Shown in pieces: positions 48,501 through 54,851 of a stretch of 64,000 bases of DNA; within the stretch, counting starts at the first letter, position 1; the number at the start of each line of letters is the position of its first letter. A program made the translations under genes and the position numbers. The notes below the pieces were generated by a model. It searched no databases, was not told the DNA's origin, and saw nothing but the letters and a program-made list of their open reading frames with translations. The DNA is from a virus, in IMG/VR virus record IMGVR_UViG_3300028361_000024, positions 1 to 64,000 of that record, one strand, 5' to 3'.

Positions 48501-49221
48501 TGAGCCTGCCATCTGGGAGCTCTTGGATAAAAGTTTTATTGCTGGGGTTCGTCGAAACGATACGACCAGCAAGCCACGAAACGCCTCCACCTATGCGACG
48601 CACTAGCCTACGAAGGCCTCCGCCCATGTTGGAGAATTTACCTTCGCTGTCTCGAAGCTGGAAGCGCCAGAAGCCTTTGTTACCGCCCATTTTGAATGCC
48701 GCAACTAGGGCAATCAAAGGGACCTTACCTGGGCCCATAGCATTTAGACGAGCAACAGCGTACTGCTGAGCAGGACTCCCTGGCTCAGAGGCAAAGGCGG
48801 ACGCAAGAAGCGGACCAACCAAAGGGTCTGTTACGCGAGAGTCGTCGGCGAACCAACGCGCTTGAGCCTTGCGAAGCTCTTTCCAATCCATCGAAGTCTT
48901 GCGAGTGGAGCGTGGGTGTGCAAGGGAGAGTAAGTCGGTATGTGCGGCGGCAGTGATTACTTTGTCCTGCTGAACTAGAGCAGCAAACTCCGAGAGCTCA
49001 GAAAAAGCGCGGTGGCGACGGACAGAGTAGCTCTCGTCTGCGCTCTTGATGAGAGAACGTGTGGCGACTTTTTTGGCCATTCCAGACGTGATTCGACGTG
49101 TACCACGATGCGCGCCATTAAGGTCTGCAAGAGAGTCAATAGCGTCGCGAATAATGTTCGCGTCCTGCTCTGCAACAGACAGTACGTGTGTTGCTGGTTT
49201 GGTTGGGTGGTTGCTACTCAT
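39595..49221 (-). CDS. Giant multidomain protein: DnaQ-like exonuclease, NUDIX, kinase-like and ART-like regions
   Basis: About 3208 residues from the ATG at 49221, chosen because AGAGGG lies at good distance; an upstream ATG at 49251 also exists. N-terminal 250 residues are head-associated (RFQLRDSEGKFSNMGGG). Two related modules with KAGDxTF and GYYPGH lie near 920-1140. About 1225-1400 is a DEDD exonuclease (IYLDFETAADG, AHNLPFDGGIM, DWHDAVTDSD). About 1690-1830 is a NUDIX domain (YPGGAHKDK, EFEEEVGG). About 1865-2090 is HipA/phosphoinositide-kinase-like (YYVKTPKTEAHAANEVLASA, FRIDAGGALLF). About 3075-3180 resembles ADP-ribosyltransferase-type regions of actinobacterial toxins. Long acidic Pro/Glu linkers separate the parts. 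It is probably a virion protein with enzymes delivered to the cell. Confidence 0.75.
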   Translation of the reverse strand: MSSNHPTKPATHVLSVAEQDANIIRDAIDSLADLNGAHRGTRRITSGMAKKVATRSLIKSADESYSVRRHRAFSELSEFAALVQQDKVITAAAHTDLLSLAHPRSTRKTSMDWKELRKAQARWFADDSRVTDPLVGPLLASAFASEPGSPAQQYAVARLNAMGPGKVPLIALVAAFKMGGNKGFWRFQLRDSEGKFSNMGGGLRRLVRRIGGGVSWLAGRIVSTNPSNKTFIQELPDGRLIRTPASAGKSVKAILPSQQDAQGFSKTPAKSSADSDVIDEADLEFVDSPDGYAKDPSFKPTQDDLDYYGPNIDLGTRFVDDNDNYEIVKFDNGNNVAAMHKFEAQQQKEAEGNNVVALGMGENGELDPTLPVYFVRRKDGKEKEFATVQSWGDVQSFISKDEDLYEAGDPADPQRPERAAGLLDPELQIGDKVDIADFDGQEIPGDANASKVKQTAYRRKLKKFKEEGGEFPLDPTRDHFMMDDGTVIDSETGRVLRDSLGNANPDAWLDDFDEQGTQNQEESPADETEASPETGTTPENFYSWNTDAPYEPQGAVDNQISEDYTDDPSQLSEEYSTKDLATALNEGVAGTEEQSGTGFGYLPFSDGTEPVPVEAIYEALNEKGEDAKAILDDIYKGGTGDLGTKVPKATEESLGEEIPDAAKATPSNKTLPPIIEGMTEDEQKAFLDSGDYKSYLPKNKVYEESEVPEGYSSIDDAPFNEIEGDTPQDAPEGFSVNPVDIANDYKNDELVTELRRALEPGTATPGYGILGMDTPEGEQYLANVPAEAIRDALQLQGVDTDELIDNIYQEGLKGQSSDEPTPEEVQDALEGENVQEDESLEDAPEVQEPTAEAPQPPTEDSQDQAADTADDGGAGTATPGIFTGEPDGPALLSASAENLKAGDITFSDNFVIENVFSDADSEAQKPGSVWIEGYYPGHQTQKTKLWNKNVQIKVYRNVEVPAKGDLPTLSKPKPKEFDPEGKIFNDTNLGAFVPKDAEARSKFLDALDEYNKNLAQAQGLWTAPDTETLAVWQTEEVASPFSPANPVGVTTVKATEVKAGDVTFKKEWGSDFYEYFIIEGVEEVDGKAVVQGYYPGHVSQTKEWNATTEITVMRGASDLPAPGNAPALERPKKDDPDLVEKKAAFKAAKKLSAEGFTPPIDPDSVSTAQTGDTDKPKKKTPSKPKAPASPAFSGEKLKQIEVEAAGDPIKFLELLEKEEIIYLDFETAADGAFDSQTPIQVAWTKIDDGLATAAGAYWMNPEVPLGDFYKKADPDKTLKDPSGNPVSDEFLAKQPSLEEQMTKLLEKIGPDTIVLAHNLPFDGGIMKRFAQKFGLNYSPSGEVDTLSLARLVINGGNGAHTLQSVANRYGIVPDGDWHDAVTDSDVLPSILKNLMQEMAKTNQGISALDVDANMQKYEEELAEFKAAQGKKDLADTSLAVSKVIQDAFDGDNKIATVDEIVKSMPKVRPTSDEATSATAATKSDLADGDLAIESVLGDSISNNWVEDNENTTSLGKVAIEEWQVGDFVSAPSEGWFEVLEILDDPADPNKVFVRRRLLANGKEYGMNKSWVKFQAYGIRRRNGEVEAPVLEEAAPNVDTEATIEKWQTYDIKQDADGVYYADGISSSDVQKLRSGVMTPPQLPFFAPIGGGNKPDQGDGYFFATNGMRFWGKFGAAGALVRRKNNEGVFEYFLAKRSSGLSQGGGKWGYPGGAHKDKSDSEENNGIITAINEFEEEVGGDLGPDSVLPVGQFANEVAPGWTYNTHVFEVGPGQLNDLSPKDGESSEVGWFTADQISKMASQGTLQDNFADTADVLLGLALDEPTTAEPDEIVIPEVQSGSLGQVFDTSNWKKVSGQAGSNQGAFYVDPDSGQQYYVKTPKTEAHAANEVLASALYEEAGLAVGRAYIGKNKAGKIVIVSPVIDGTDGTLGQIAPNQNITDEIKKGFAVDAWLNNYDVIGLEKDNIVVANAKPFRIDAGGALLFRAQGADKAKELDTNVAEQISSLRDSNVNSQTASVFGDMTDAEIGESAKLVANIDEAKIDELVDEAFAGGIDGISSQSIANSLKENLKRRRKELIEIYGLDDEPIEAPIASEDGPDKVLLSLDDIDPEDLIDDLDAQIQDAIATGNNIVFKYNGKTVDLSPAEVKTAKNGNVNVVGTLPNGKFYTYNLTKMEQENDAAPQASEPSVATPQPSDEITLDPQAEPVESVKPTEVPQDQKQKLVQKVENIAEALFGSKDPEKIKQLLQGFKDNEVEDPELVESILNDLTNPAPAATPKATPEEKITDDLEQALTPVDGDEDIPTDAVSKIDLDELAKELANPTDPDLIWAQVIEDYSASTLDNGHIVVSSTKFNNKRFDVLVKRNSDNTFSTYHRITDEETGVTRVKELKGRWHSSTALNSRINNEIYKSKAFPAKILAGSKKETASTIQPSMPPKQQESYVSADGTTVIQVGMTVTDTKTGKKGVVTSLKDQYVVKAGGKTYTYTDVAKVKFEGQSKANWKASTFLMPEGSQAPEDGPDQDPGQEGDGGGGTPTPPTTPETPAPEAPTPEPEELQPAEAVAPSGLTPESTLAEVESVAVDKNSAMHTSYFGASNKNEYKSLVKKYLVKDATSTGQNMLPGIIASNQDPDAPNPELASHGVVTKTFPNELAVEVTYFDGPMKGTTQKLEQKNVWSREKFLTNEQSKELGIEVDDSIRAEAIKAQGAKAEEAKKQAVAQAEQEKKQKEESAKKAVIEKAKQDLADKFTVEGPGFSVETLDGPANWGDTPLEQVPSLQSAVTKLDAGSPLEAANGSQVMIDAGDIEDLKVRIQKVEKDGKKQIRLSFKLTNWAGNAFTKKLAKQQDLDVSDNARLDKYKTNADGSLTFSEEWSTGNVDGNNKGRTYRGEIAGGSGAFQFIRANRSATTPDFFKKGGSSNGPVSLHNRVEILLPENATPEQIAEAIKEVGGVQEVRPATEADFRGVAENKIISLFGKKGNGAKNYEGELRKQILDEVEKNYNFTADNMEVRVDEQQKGAIQYLLPEEVAEQLAATYGVSFFKHNFASGNLPSDEKARADFVYDLLFKTGGGLYSTVTRWTEGLNTSGQSSSSDLAGVGAGYVFTRKTPKMDLNQGSYKGLEFFFDGVQLIRRPEFYGSNYDEWGKKYEDTDYLELLKGANVSEVLFKDNLSWADLSGISLDSAARKFLLERLTSEGITEIAGKPVNELFGVK

Positions 49222-50389
49222 CAAAGCCCTCTCGTGGGAGCAAGTCAGCATCTAGACTATCGTGTGCAAGGATTGCGAGAAGCTTTGCCCTTGTGTAGGG
49301 GTCTTCTCCATTTCGTAGACCGCGAAGCCAGCTTGCTCTAATAGCAGGCTCTGCTTCGTAGCCAAAATCTGAAAACTCGGTCAAAGCAAGAATTGCTTCT
49401 TCGGCACTGGCAAAAGTGTTTTCTGCGGGCAGCTCGATTTCGAGTTCTGCCTCTGCGTACTCAGATGCAGCTGAAAGCTCTAACTCGGAGTGCAGCTGAG
49501 CGTCTGCGGTCAAGGACTCAATAGACGAGTCCTTCTTTGTGGACCTTGGGTGGGAAGCGGGAAGTAGGTCGTTGTCCTGCACATAAGCAGCCTTAGAGGG
49601 CTTGCCTGAGGAAAGCAAACGCAGGAAAGCGTTAACGCGAGCAAGTGCCCAAGAGTTTCGGTTCTGTCCAGGTCGGAAGCTTGTGGAGAAAGCCCCAGCT
49701 CCGCGGCGGTAGACAGCCTTTAGCATCCCAAGAGTTGCGCGGCGTCCCTTAGATGCTTTTTTGTTGTGGGTCTCAACCTTATTGGAAAGAGCTTTTTCTA
49801 CGGCCTTTGAAAAGGTAATTTTCTTACTGCCAGAAGCCGAGCCCTTTTTGTTCTTTGAAGAGCCTTTTATTTGGTCCTTTTTGGGAGCAGGAGTCTGGGC
49901 AGCAGTGCGCTTCTTTTTAGCTGCAGCTTCGTCATCGTGGTCAGAGTCCAACATAAGATTTCCGTCTGGCATGTAGTGATAACCTTCGGGAGCTTCTGGT
50001 CTTGGGGCATTCTCTTCATGTGCCGAGTCTGGCATCAGTTCGCCGTCTGGCATGTAGTGGAAGCCCTCGGGGGCAGCTGGTCTGTTCTCAGCGGCAAACG
50101 TTGCAGCTTCGGCGATAGCTGAAGTAGTAGCAGGGACGCAGTTGGGGACTTGATTGCCGTTTTTGCCTTTTTTGGTGCCTACTTGGACGTAGCCGTCCCA
50201 GCAGGGGCTGTTGGAAAGCTCTTCGGATGCATACTCTTGTCTGATGCTCTTGCGAAGTTCGTGAACTTCATTCTCCAAGGTCGACAAAGTACGGATAAGA
50301 GCATTCTTATCCGAAACTCTGACTGAGCTGGTTGGCTTAGGGGTAGGCGCATGGCTCTGACCCCCTCCCAGCTCTCCTCGGGATTCCAT
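49214..50389 (-). CDS. Head-module protein with CW/PNC motif
   Basis: About 391 residues from the ATG at 50389, which follows the upstream stop by two bases and has GGAG in front; a longer frame to 50443 overlaps the upstream gene and is less likely. A coiled coil near the start is followed by CWDGYVQVG...KGKNGNQVPNC, a motif seen in many phage head proteins. Two near-identical phrases, EGFHYMPDGELM and EGYHYMPDGNLM, form an internal repeat. RPGQNRNSWALARVNAFLRL and VQDNDLLPASHPRS match regions of other actinophage head-cluster proteins. Function unknown. Confidence 0.7.
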   Translation of the reverse strand: MESRGELGGGQSHAPTPKPTSSVRVSDKNALIRTLSTLENEVHELRKSIRQEYASEELSNSPCWDGYVQVGTKKGKNGNQVPNCVPATTSAIAEAATFAAENRPAAPEGFHYMPDGELMPDSAHEENAPRPEAPEGYHYMPDGNLMLDSDHDDEAAAKKKRTAAQTPAPKKDQIKGSSKNKKGSASGSKKITFSKAVEKALSNKVETHNKKASKGRRATLGMLKAVYRRGAGAFSTSFRPGQNRNSWALARVNAFLRLLSSGKPSKAAYVQDNDLLPASHPRSTKKDSSIESLTADAQLHSELELSAASEYAEAELEIELPAENTFASAEEAILALTEFSDFGYEAEPAIRASWLRGLRNGEDPYTRAKLLAILAHDSLDADLLPREGFDE

Positions 50390-50391
50390 AC

Positions 50392-50874
50392 TTAGTAAGC
50401 TCCGCCCAAGCCCTTTAGGTGAGAGCGCAACTGCCACTGCCACATCATGTGAACGTCAATGCGCCCAGAGTAGAAATCGCTAGTGCCATATTCGCAGGCC
50501 TTCTCGGAAAGCTCGTAGCCTCTTTTGAGGTTCTCAAGAAACACCTGGTTAGAGTCATACAAATCCTGAACCATGTCACGAACAGTTGAGCACTCTGTCA
50601 TAGGGTCTTGGATATTCGACATCTTTAAGAATTGGTGCAAAGTGAACGGAGCTTTTACATCCATCTTGCGGATGCTCTCTGCCATAGGGTCAATCGAGTC
50701 TTGAACCTCTTCGTAGATTTCTCCAAAGAATCTGTGGAACTCGCTGAAGTCTGAGCCTTCGACATTCCAGTGATGCCCCTGAGCCTTAAATGTAAAAACA
50801 ACAGCGTTTCCTAGGTTGCAGGCGAGGTTGTTTACAAGCTCCATGCGTACATCATCTTTTTTCATACCATGCAT
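50392..50874 (-). CDS. Dps/ferritin-like protein in the head module
   Basis: A 160-residue four-helix protein. FKAQGHHWNVEG, then FSEFH and DSIDPMAESIRKM, are the Dps signature; His35, His47, Asp62 and Glu66 match the inter-subunit ferroxidase site. FTLHQFLKM and the C-terminal WQLRSHLKGLG complete the fold. Dps dodecamers oxidise iron, limit hydroxyl radicals and in many bacteria bind DNA. The start overlaps the portal stop (TAATG), so it is made together with virion proteins. It could be packaged or could protect DNA late in infection. Confidence 0.88.
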   Translation of the reverse strand: MHGMKKDDVRMELVNNLACNLGNAVVFTFKAQGHHWNVEGSDFSEFHRFFGEIYEEVQDSIDPMAESIRKMDVKAPFTLHQFLKMSNIQDPMTECSTVRDMVQDLYDSNQVFLENLKRGYELSEKACEYGTSDFYSGRIDVHMMWQWQLRSHLKGLGGAY

Positions 50875-52619
50875 TAGTTAGTGCCCCCTTCAGGTGCGGC
50901 TTCCTCTGTTACAGGTGCAGGTTCTCCTGCAGCTGCTCTTTTCAAGACCTCTTCAACGTCGGGAGGCAGAGGAGCAACGGATTGCCCCTGCTGAGCCGAC
51001 CGAACGGCATTCATAATCTCTGGAGAAATCGCCCCAAGCATTGCTTCGGTAAGTTCTGGTGTAAGTGCGCCCTTTTCCTGAAGCAAACGTACTGCAACTT
51101 CAGTAGGGGTAGGAGCATCCTGGTCTGAGAAGCCGTGTGCGCGCCGCCAGGCGTCGTAAGACACTGCCCCGCGGTCGAAGCCTGCATCAGCATCTGAGGC
51201 CCTGTCGTTGCGTGTGGAGACCGCTGAAGGGTCATACCAAACAGTAATACGGCTAACATCTATGTCTGAGTAGCCATTTGCAATCAAATATGGGCGCAAA
51301 TAGACAACTGTGAGGGCGTCAACAATCAAAAGCATCAACGGTTCGATGTGCGCTTTGTACAACGCTTCATCAATTTGTAGAGCGTTGGAGTACTTTACGT
51401 TAGCCAAGCCTGTAACAACGTCCTTAGGAACGTCAAGGCCCTGCAGGATGCGCTCCAGAACGCGGTCGGAACGCTCAGCAAGTGCTGGGTCAAACGAACG
51501 CTCAAACTTGAACTGCTTGATAGCATCGCCAAGCTCGGCTGGTCCACGAATAATCAGAGGAACCACGGCAGATGCGGACTCTTCGTCACGAATCGGCGTG
51601 GTCATAGCGTCAATTAGCTGCTCTTCAAACTCATCTTCTGCTTCCTCGGCAGTAAATCCCGTCCCGATTCCATCCTCAGAGTCGTAAGGATAGTCAGGGT
51701 CGCCCTGAGCAGCCACAGATAGACCGTCAGGAAGATAAAGCGCGCCAGCGTTAAGGCGAGAGCGAGCAGTTGCACGGAATGTCCTGTTCAGTAGAAGGAG
51801 TTCGGCACAAAGGTCAAGGAGCCCACGCAAGCTTGAGTCGGACTCATCCGAATAACGAGGGTGTGAGCGCCAGATACGGCCAACAAAAGCGTTCTTGCCT
51901 AAGTTGACAACTCCTTCGCGACCTCCTCCTCCCGACCCAGAGCTCTGCTCTCGACGACCGATAACGGTGTAGTTACCGCGAGCGTCAGTTATTACCTCGT
52001 CAACGGAGCGGATGTCCCAAGATTCAGGCTCTCCAGTTCCTTGACGGGCTGGCATCTGAACTAGGTAGCATTCGCCAGTGACGGCAAGGTTAAGAGCGGC
52101 GTCTTTTAAAAGTCCAGGCTGTCCGCCGTACGCCGAGTTAAGTCGCAAAAGAGCGCGTTCTGCAGCAGCAGCAAGTGCTGGGTCCACTGAGCGAGACTCG
52201 CTTGCGGAAACGGGGGCCTGACTTGGGTCGTCAATTGCAGCCGCGAAGATGCGGATACGAGAGACAACGGATGCTACAAGATTAAAAGCGTATTTGATTT
52301 CGCCAATTGCGTCGTAGTATTCCCATGCTTCGCCCTGCCATGCAGATGAGGAAGCGGAACGTCGAGCCTTAAACTGCTCGAACTCGCCCTTGTCGTTCAT
52401 TTTTACTTGCGAGGCTGCAGCCGTCAGGGCGCGGGGGGCGTTATAGGCAACTGGAGGAGGGCTGTTGAAGAAGACGGGTGAGCCTGTCGGCTGAGGCGTC
52501 CTGGCGTTACGAACATTCTGATTTGAACGGGAGGTGGCTTTATTCTTAGCGGGCTTTACAGGCGTCGCTTTAGCCTTTGGAGCCTCTGGCGTTGGCTCTT
52601 CTCTATTAAATACACCCAT
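50874..52619 (-). CDS. Portal protein
   Basis: A 581-residue protein. The first 70 residues are a basic, Pro/Ala/Asn-rich arm. AWEYYDAIGEIKYAFNLVAS, SYLV-like ECYLVQMPAR, RIWRSHPRYSDESDSSLRGL and LERILQGLDVPKDVVTG are typical of siphovirus portals, as are DEALYKAHIEPLMLLIVDAL and the acidic Pro/Glu tail. It forms the dodecameric DNA entry channel. The ribosome binding site is GAGGAG. Unusually, no large terminase gene stands in front of it. Confidence 0.9.
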   Translation of the reverse strand: MGVFNREEPTPEAPKAKATPVKPAKNKATSRSNQNVRNARTPQPTGSPVFFNSPPPVAYNAPRALTAAASQVKMNDKGEFEQFKARRSASSSAWQGEAWEYYDAIGEIKYAFNLVASVVSRIRIFAAAIDDPSQAPVSASESRSVDPALAAAAERALLRLNSAYGGQPGLLKDAALNLAVTGECYLVQMPARQGTGEPESWDIRSVDEVITDARGNYTVIGRREQSSGSGGGGREGVVNLGKNAFVGRIWRSHPRYSDESDSSLRGLLDLCAELLLLNRTFRATARSRLNAGALYLPDGLSVAAQGDPDYPYDSEDGIGTGFTAEEAEDEFEEQLIDAMTTPIRDEESASAVVPLIIRGPAELGDAIKQFKFERSFDPALAERSDRVLERILQGLDVPKDVVTGLANVKYSNALQIDEALYKAHIEPLMLLIVDALTVVYLRPYLIANGYSDIDVSRITVWYDPSAVSTRNDRASDADAGFDRGAVSYDAWRRAHGFSDQDAPTPTEVAVRLLQEKGALTPELTEAMLGAISPEIMNAVRSAQQGQSVAPLPPDVEEVLKRAAAGEPAPVTEEAAPEGGTN

Positions 52620-52656
52620 TGGGCGGTCTCCTCGTCAATCAGTTGCGGAACACGAG

Positions 52657-52941
52657 TTATTTTTGCTCGTATGCGGTCAACAGACCTGCTATCGCCGAAG
52701 CCGCGAATACGGCGTAGACGTAAACAAGTACTGGAATAATCATAGCGGATGGTACGACTATTGATGCGACCCAAATAGAGGTGCACCAATCGCAGGTTAT
52801 AAGATAGCCAAGTTTGCTCTTATGGGGAGGAAACTTAGCCCAAAGACGATTTCTTAGGGACTCAAATATCGTATCAGTCGTGATAAGACGAGTAAGACGA
52901 AACACTGCTAGAGCAATGATGACAAATTCTAATAGTGTCAT
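52657..52941 (-). CDS. DUF1360 membrane protein
   Basis: A 94-residue protein with an N-terminal helix (VIIALAVFRLTRLITTD), a middle WAKFPPHKSKLGYLITCDWC and two C-terminal membrane helices (VPSAMIIPVLVYVYAVFAAS). FRLTRLITTD and LITCDWC are the hallmarks of DUF1360, widespread in actinophages near the portal gene. The CDWC pair may bind metal or form a disulphide. Role unknown. Confidence 0.85.
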   Translation of the reverse strand: MTLLEFVIIALAVFRLTRLITTDTIFESLRNRLWAKFPPHKSKLGYLITCDWCTSIWVASIVVPSAMIIPVLVYVYAVFAASAIAGLLTAYEQK

Positions 52942-53306
52942 GTAGGGTCCTGGTTAGAAGTTATGAAAGAGCCATAGGGGTTCCAGCCACGAAGGCGGGT
53001 CCCACAGCCACAGTTATTGTCTTTGGCAACTGTAACTATCTTTCCTGACTCGGTCAAGGCGTGATAGGTCTTGCCTATCTTCTCTAGTTGGGTAATTTTT
53101 TCGCGAAAAACGACTTGAGTGCCCTCTGGGGAATCTACCCCAATAATCAGGACGTCTTGGATAACTACAGCGCGGGCGGTGTCGACGCGGCGAGTCCCCT
53201 GCGGAGCGTCTCCAATAATCGGGAGCTCAGTGATGTCGGAGAGGGAGCCTGGGGGAGCCAACCTGATGATTGCGGGGAAAACGTCCATTGTTTTAACTGC
53301 AGCCAT
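52938..53306 (-). CDS. Hypothetical protein with C-terminal Cys pair
   Basis: A 122-residue protein, beta-rich (VVIQDVLIIGVDSPEGTQVV, HALTESGKIVTVAKDNN), ending with NCGCGTRLRGWNPYG. Its ATG and stop overlap both neighbours, so it is tightly coupled between DUF1360 and the 109-residue protein. Possibly a small head protein; no family recognised. Confidence 0.6.
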   Translation of the reverse strand: MAAVKTMDVFPAIIRLAPPGSLSDITELPIIGDAPQGTRRVDTARAVVIQDVLIIGVDSPEGTQVVFREKITQLEKIGKTYHALTESGKIVTVAKDNNCGCGTRLRGWNPYGSFITSNQDPT

Positions 53307-53635
53307 TAACTTGTGTACTCCGATGGTATGTAGAAGTCTTCCCAGCCGAAAGCTGCTCGGGCTACGGGAATGGGGATGATTAGTGGTCGGGACCGCTCAG
53401 TGGTGCGTATAGCTCCAAAAACATCGTCCTTCTTGTTAACAAGAGTGGCGTTCTGCCAGTCGCGAGAACTCGTAAGACTCTTTAGCGGAAATGCCATGGG
53501 AAAGAGCGAGTTCTCAGATGTCATAGTCTCAAGAAAGCGGGACTGGTTGGATTCCTTGTTTTTAGGGTTCATCCATACAACCACAGCTAATTCATCTTCT
53601 GTATAGCTGCCACTCTGTGTCTTGTAAGTTCTCAC
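53306..53635 (-). CDS. Hypothetical protein
   Basis: A 109-residue protein starting at GTG that overlaps the upstream stop (GTGA). It has an aromatic C-terminus (FGWEDFYIPSEYTS) and a conserved-looking centre (RSRPLIIPIPVARAA). It belongs to the same coupled set of small genes in front of the portal. Function unknown. Confidence 0.55.
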   Translation of the reverse strand: MRTYKTQSGSYTEDELAVVVWMNPKNKESNQSRFLETMTSENSLFPMAFPLKSLTSSRDWQNATLVNKKDDVFGAIRTTERSRPLIIPIPVARAAFGWEDFYIPSEYTS

Positions 53636-54129
53636 TTGCTCAGTCTTCTGGCCATAGCGCGGTACGAAACCCCAGCGGCTGTGGCAATCTTTGCTGTGGG
53701 GACGCCCATGCTTCTGAGAGCCACAGCCATTGCGGTGAGGTCTCGGTTTGCTTGGGAGAACGGAGAGTCCGAAGTTGTGCGGGCGCGATAGCGCTTTGCA
53801 AGCTTGGCCAGCTCCTTGAGGCGCGGTTTCATGTCTGGCGGAACGTTGGGGGAGACTGAGCGCAGTCGGGGTGCTTTTTTAGTGGGAGTTGCGGTGGTGA
53901 GACTGCGAGGTGGCGGTGTGGGTATTTCGCGGAACTGCTTTGTTGCTTCCGCTTTTTTTACCCAGAAGTGGATTGTAGTCTTGGGTCGTTTGGGGTCAAG
54001 CGACTCGCCAAGAATAGATAAAGACCATCCAGCCTCCCAGAGAGCCCTAAGACGTGACTCAGCAACAGGGCGGGAAAGGGAACTGATGAAGTTCACTTCG
54101 TCCTGAGGAAGCAATGTCTTTGAGCTCAT
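53632..54129 (-). CDS. Two-HTH DNA-binding protein, candidate small terminase
   Basis: A 165-residue basic protein. A first helix-turn-helix lies in SRLRALWEAGWSLSILGESL with TTIHFWVKK as a recognition part; a second lies at the C-terminus in LRSMGVPTAKIATAAGVSYR. A Thr/Pro-rich linker joins them, and RLKELAKLAKRYRA lies between. It is first in the leftward late cluster, where a small terminase is often found, and similar two-HTH proteins are common in actinophages. A regulator role is equally possible. No good ribosome binding site is visible. Confidence 0.6.
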   Translation of the reverse strand: MSSKTLLPQDEVNFISSLSRPVAESRLRALWEAGWSLSILGESLDPKRPKTTIHFWVKKAEATKQFREIPTPPPRSLTTATPTKKAPRLRSVSPNVPPDMKPRLKELAKLAKRYRARTTSDSPFSQANRDLTAMAVALRSMGVPTAKIATAAGVSYRAMARRLSK

Positions 54130-54212
54130 TGTTCTATGGTACAGGGTTCTGAGAAAGCGTACAGGGGCGAGAGTCCAAAGAATCCTGAACGGCAGAGTCG
54201 AAAGTATGAACG

Positions 54213-54377
54213 TTAAGTTTTTTTGGATTTGGCCTGTGAGTGGGCAGTCATTATATTTGAACTTTTTTTGAAACGTTTCCTAAAATCTTCAGCACGTTCC
54301 GAGAGACTTACTGGTTTTTTTCTGAAGGTCTGGATATTTATTTGCTGTCTATTATTTTTTTCAAGAACTTTTTCCAA
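54213..54377 (-). CDS. Possible small basic protein with TTG start
   Basis: A frame open from about 54395 to the TAA at 54213. It reads as a charged helical peptide, including RKKPVSLSERAEDFRKRFKK, which looks like real protein rather than shadow sequence. No ATG or GTG is available near its beginning; TTG at 54377 is the best candidate, giving 54 residues. GGGG lies too far upstream to be a good ribosome binding site. Treat as tentative. Confidence 0.35.
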   Translation of the reverse strand: MEKVLEKNNRQQINIQTFRKKPVSLSERAEDFRKRFKKSSNIMTAHSQAKSKKT

Positions 54378-54506
54378 AGCTGCTTTTCTATTTTCCCCTG
54401 ACTAGACAAGAATTATTTACAAAGCTTTTTTCAAAGTCATCTAGTCAAGCTAGAAACATCTCACATTCAAATAGCTTTGCTATCTGGGTTGGCCTGATGA
54501 ATTTAT

Positions 54507-54523
54507 CTAGACATTCTGTCTAG
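54507..54523. repeat. Perfect 7-bp inverted repeat around CTAGACA
   Basis: CTAGACA and TGTCTAG are separated by TTC. Half sites CTAGACA and CTAGTCA recur at about 54402 and 54440. The spacing and symmetry suit a dimeric repressor operator. Confidence 0.6.
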
Positions 54524-54570
54524 CTAAAAAATTACACCTATGAATGCCAAGCTAGGCAATGACACACGTC

Positions 54571-54590
54571 CCCCCTCTGGCCCCCTCTGG
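54571..54590. repeat. Exact tandem repeat of CCCCCTCTGG
   Basis: Two adjacent identical 10-mers; related CCCTCTGG recurs at 54682-54689. They lie in a GC-rich island inside an AT-rich gap. Confidence 0.6.
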
Positions 54591-54775
54591 GGCTGGGGCT
54601 AGGGATTGGTTTTGGGGATGCCTAGCAAATGCTCACACATCTATACAAGACTCAGACGCTCTGCCCCCCTGGGGCCTAGTGCCCTCTGGTCGCCTTTAGG
54701 TCTGGGCACATTGAAATTTTTCTACACCTACTAATACGAATGAAAAAAATAAAAAAACTTTTTTTCCAAATGAGC

Positions 54776-54808
54776 TTGACATATGTCAGGAAGGTGTACT
54801 AATATAAT
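54776..54808 (+). promoter_or_regulatory. Early promoter with CAGGAAGGT element
   Basis: TTGACA (54776-54781), then five bases, then CAGGAAGGT, then a -10 either TAATAT (18-base spacer) or TATAAT (54803-54808, 21-base spacer). It drives the first rightward early gene. Confidence 0.75.
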
Positions 54809-54851
54809 AACTACAAGCCACCGCAAGGGGCACAACGAAGGGGAAAACAAA

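Larger units (their letters stand above)
54130..54851. promoter_or_regulatory. Divergent control region between late and early genes
   Basis: About 720 bases without a firm gene separate the leftward virion cluster from the rightward early genes. Contents: the tentative small frame above; GAAACGTTTC palindrome and a TATAAT in the leftward direction near 54250-54275; several CTAG-containing sites (CTAGACA, CTAGTCA); a GC-rich block at 54570-54690 with repeated CCCTCTGG; an A/T-tract at 54741-54766; and the rightward early promoter. Such a layout suits transcription control and possibly a replication origin. Confidence 0.6.

Noticed and set aside
54783-54851. Longer N-terminus for the first early protein
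   Set aside because: The extra codons cover the promoter spacer and -10; the ATG at 54852 has the conserved leader.
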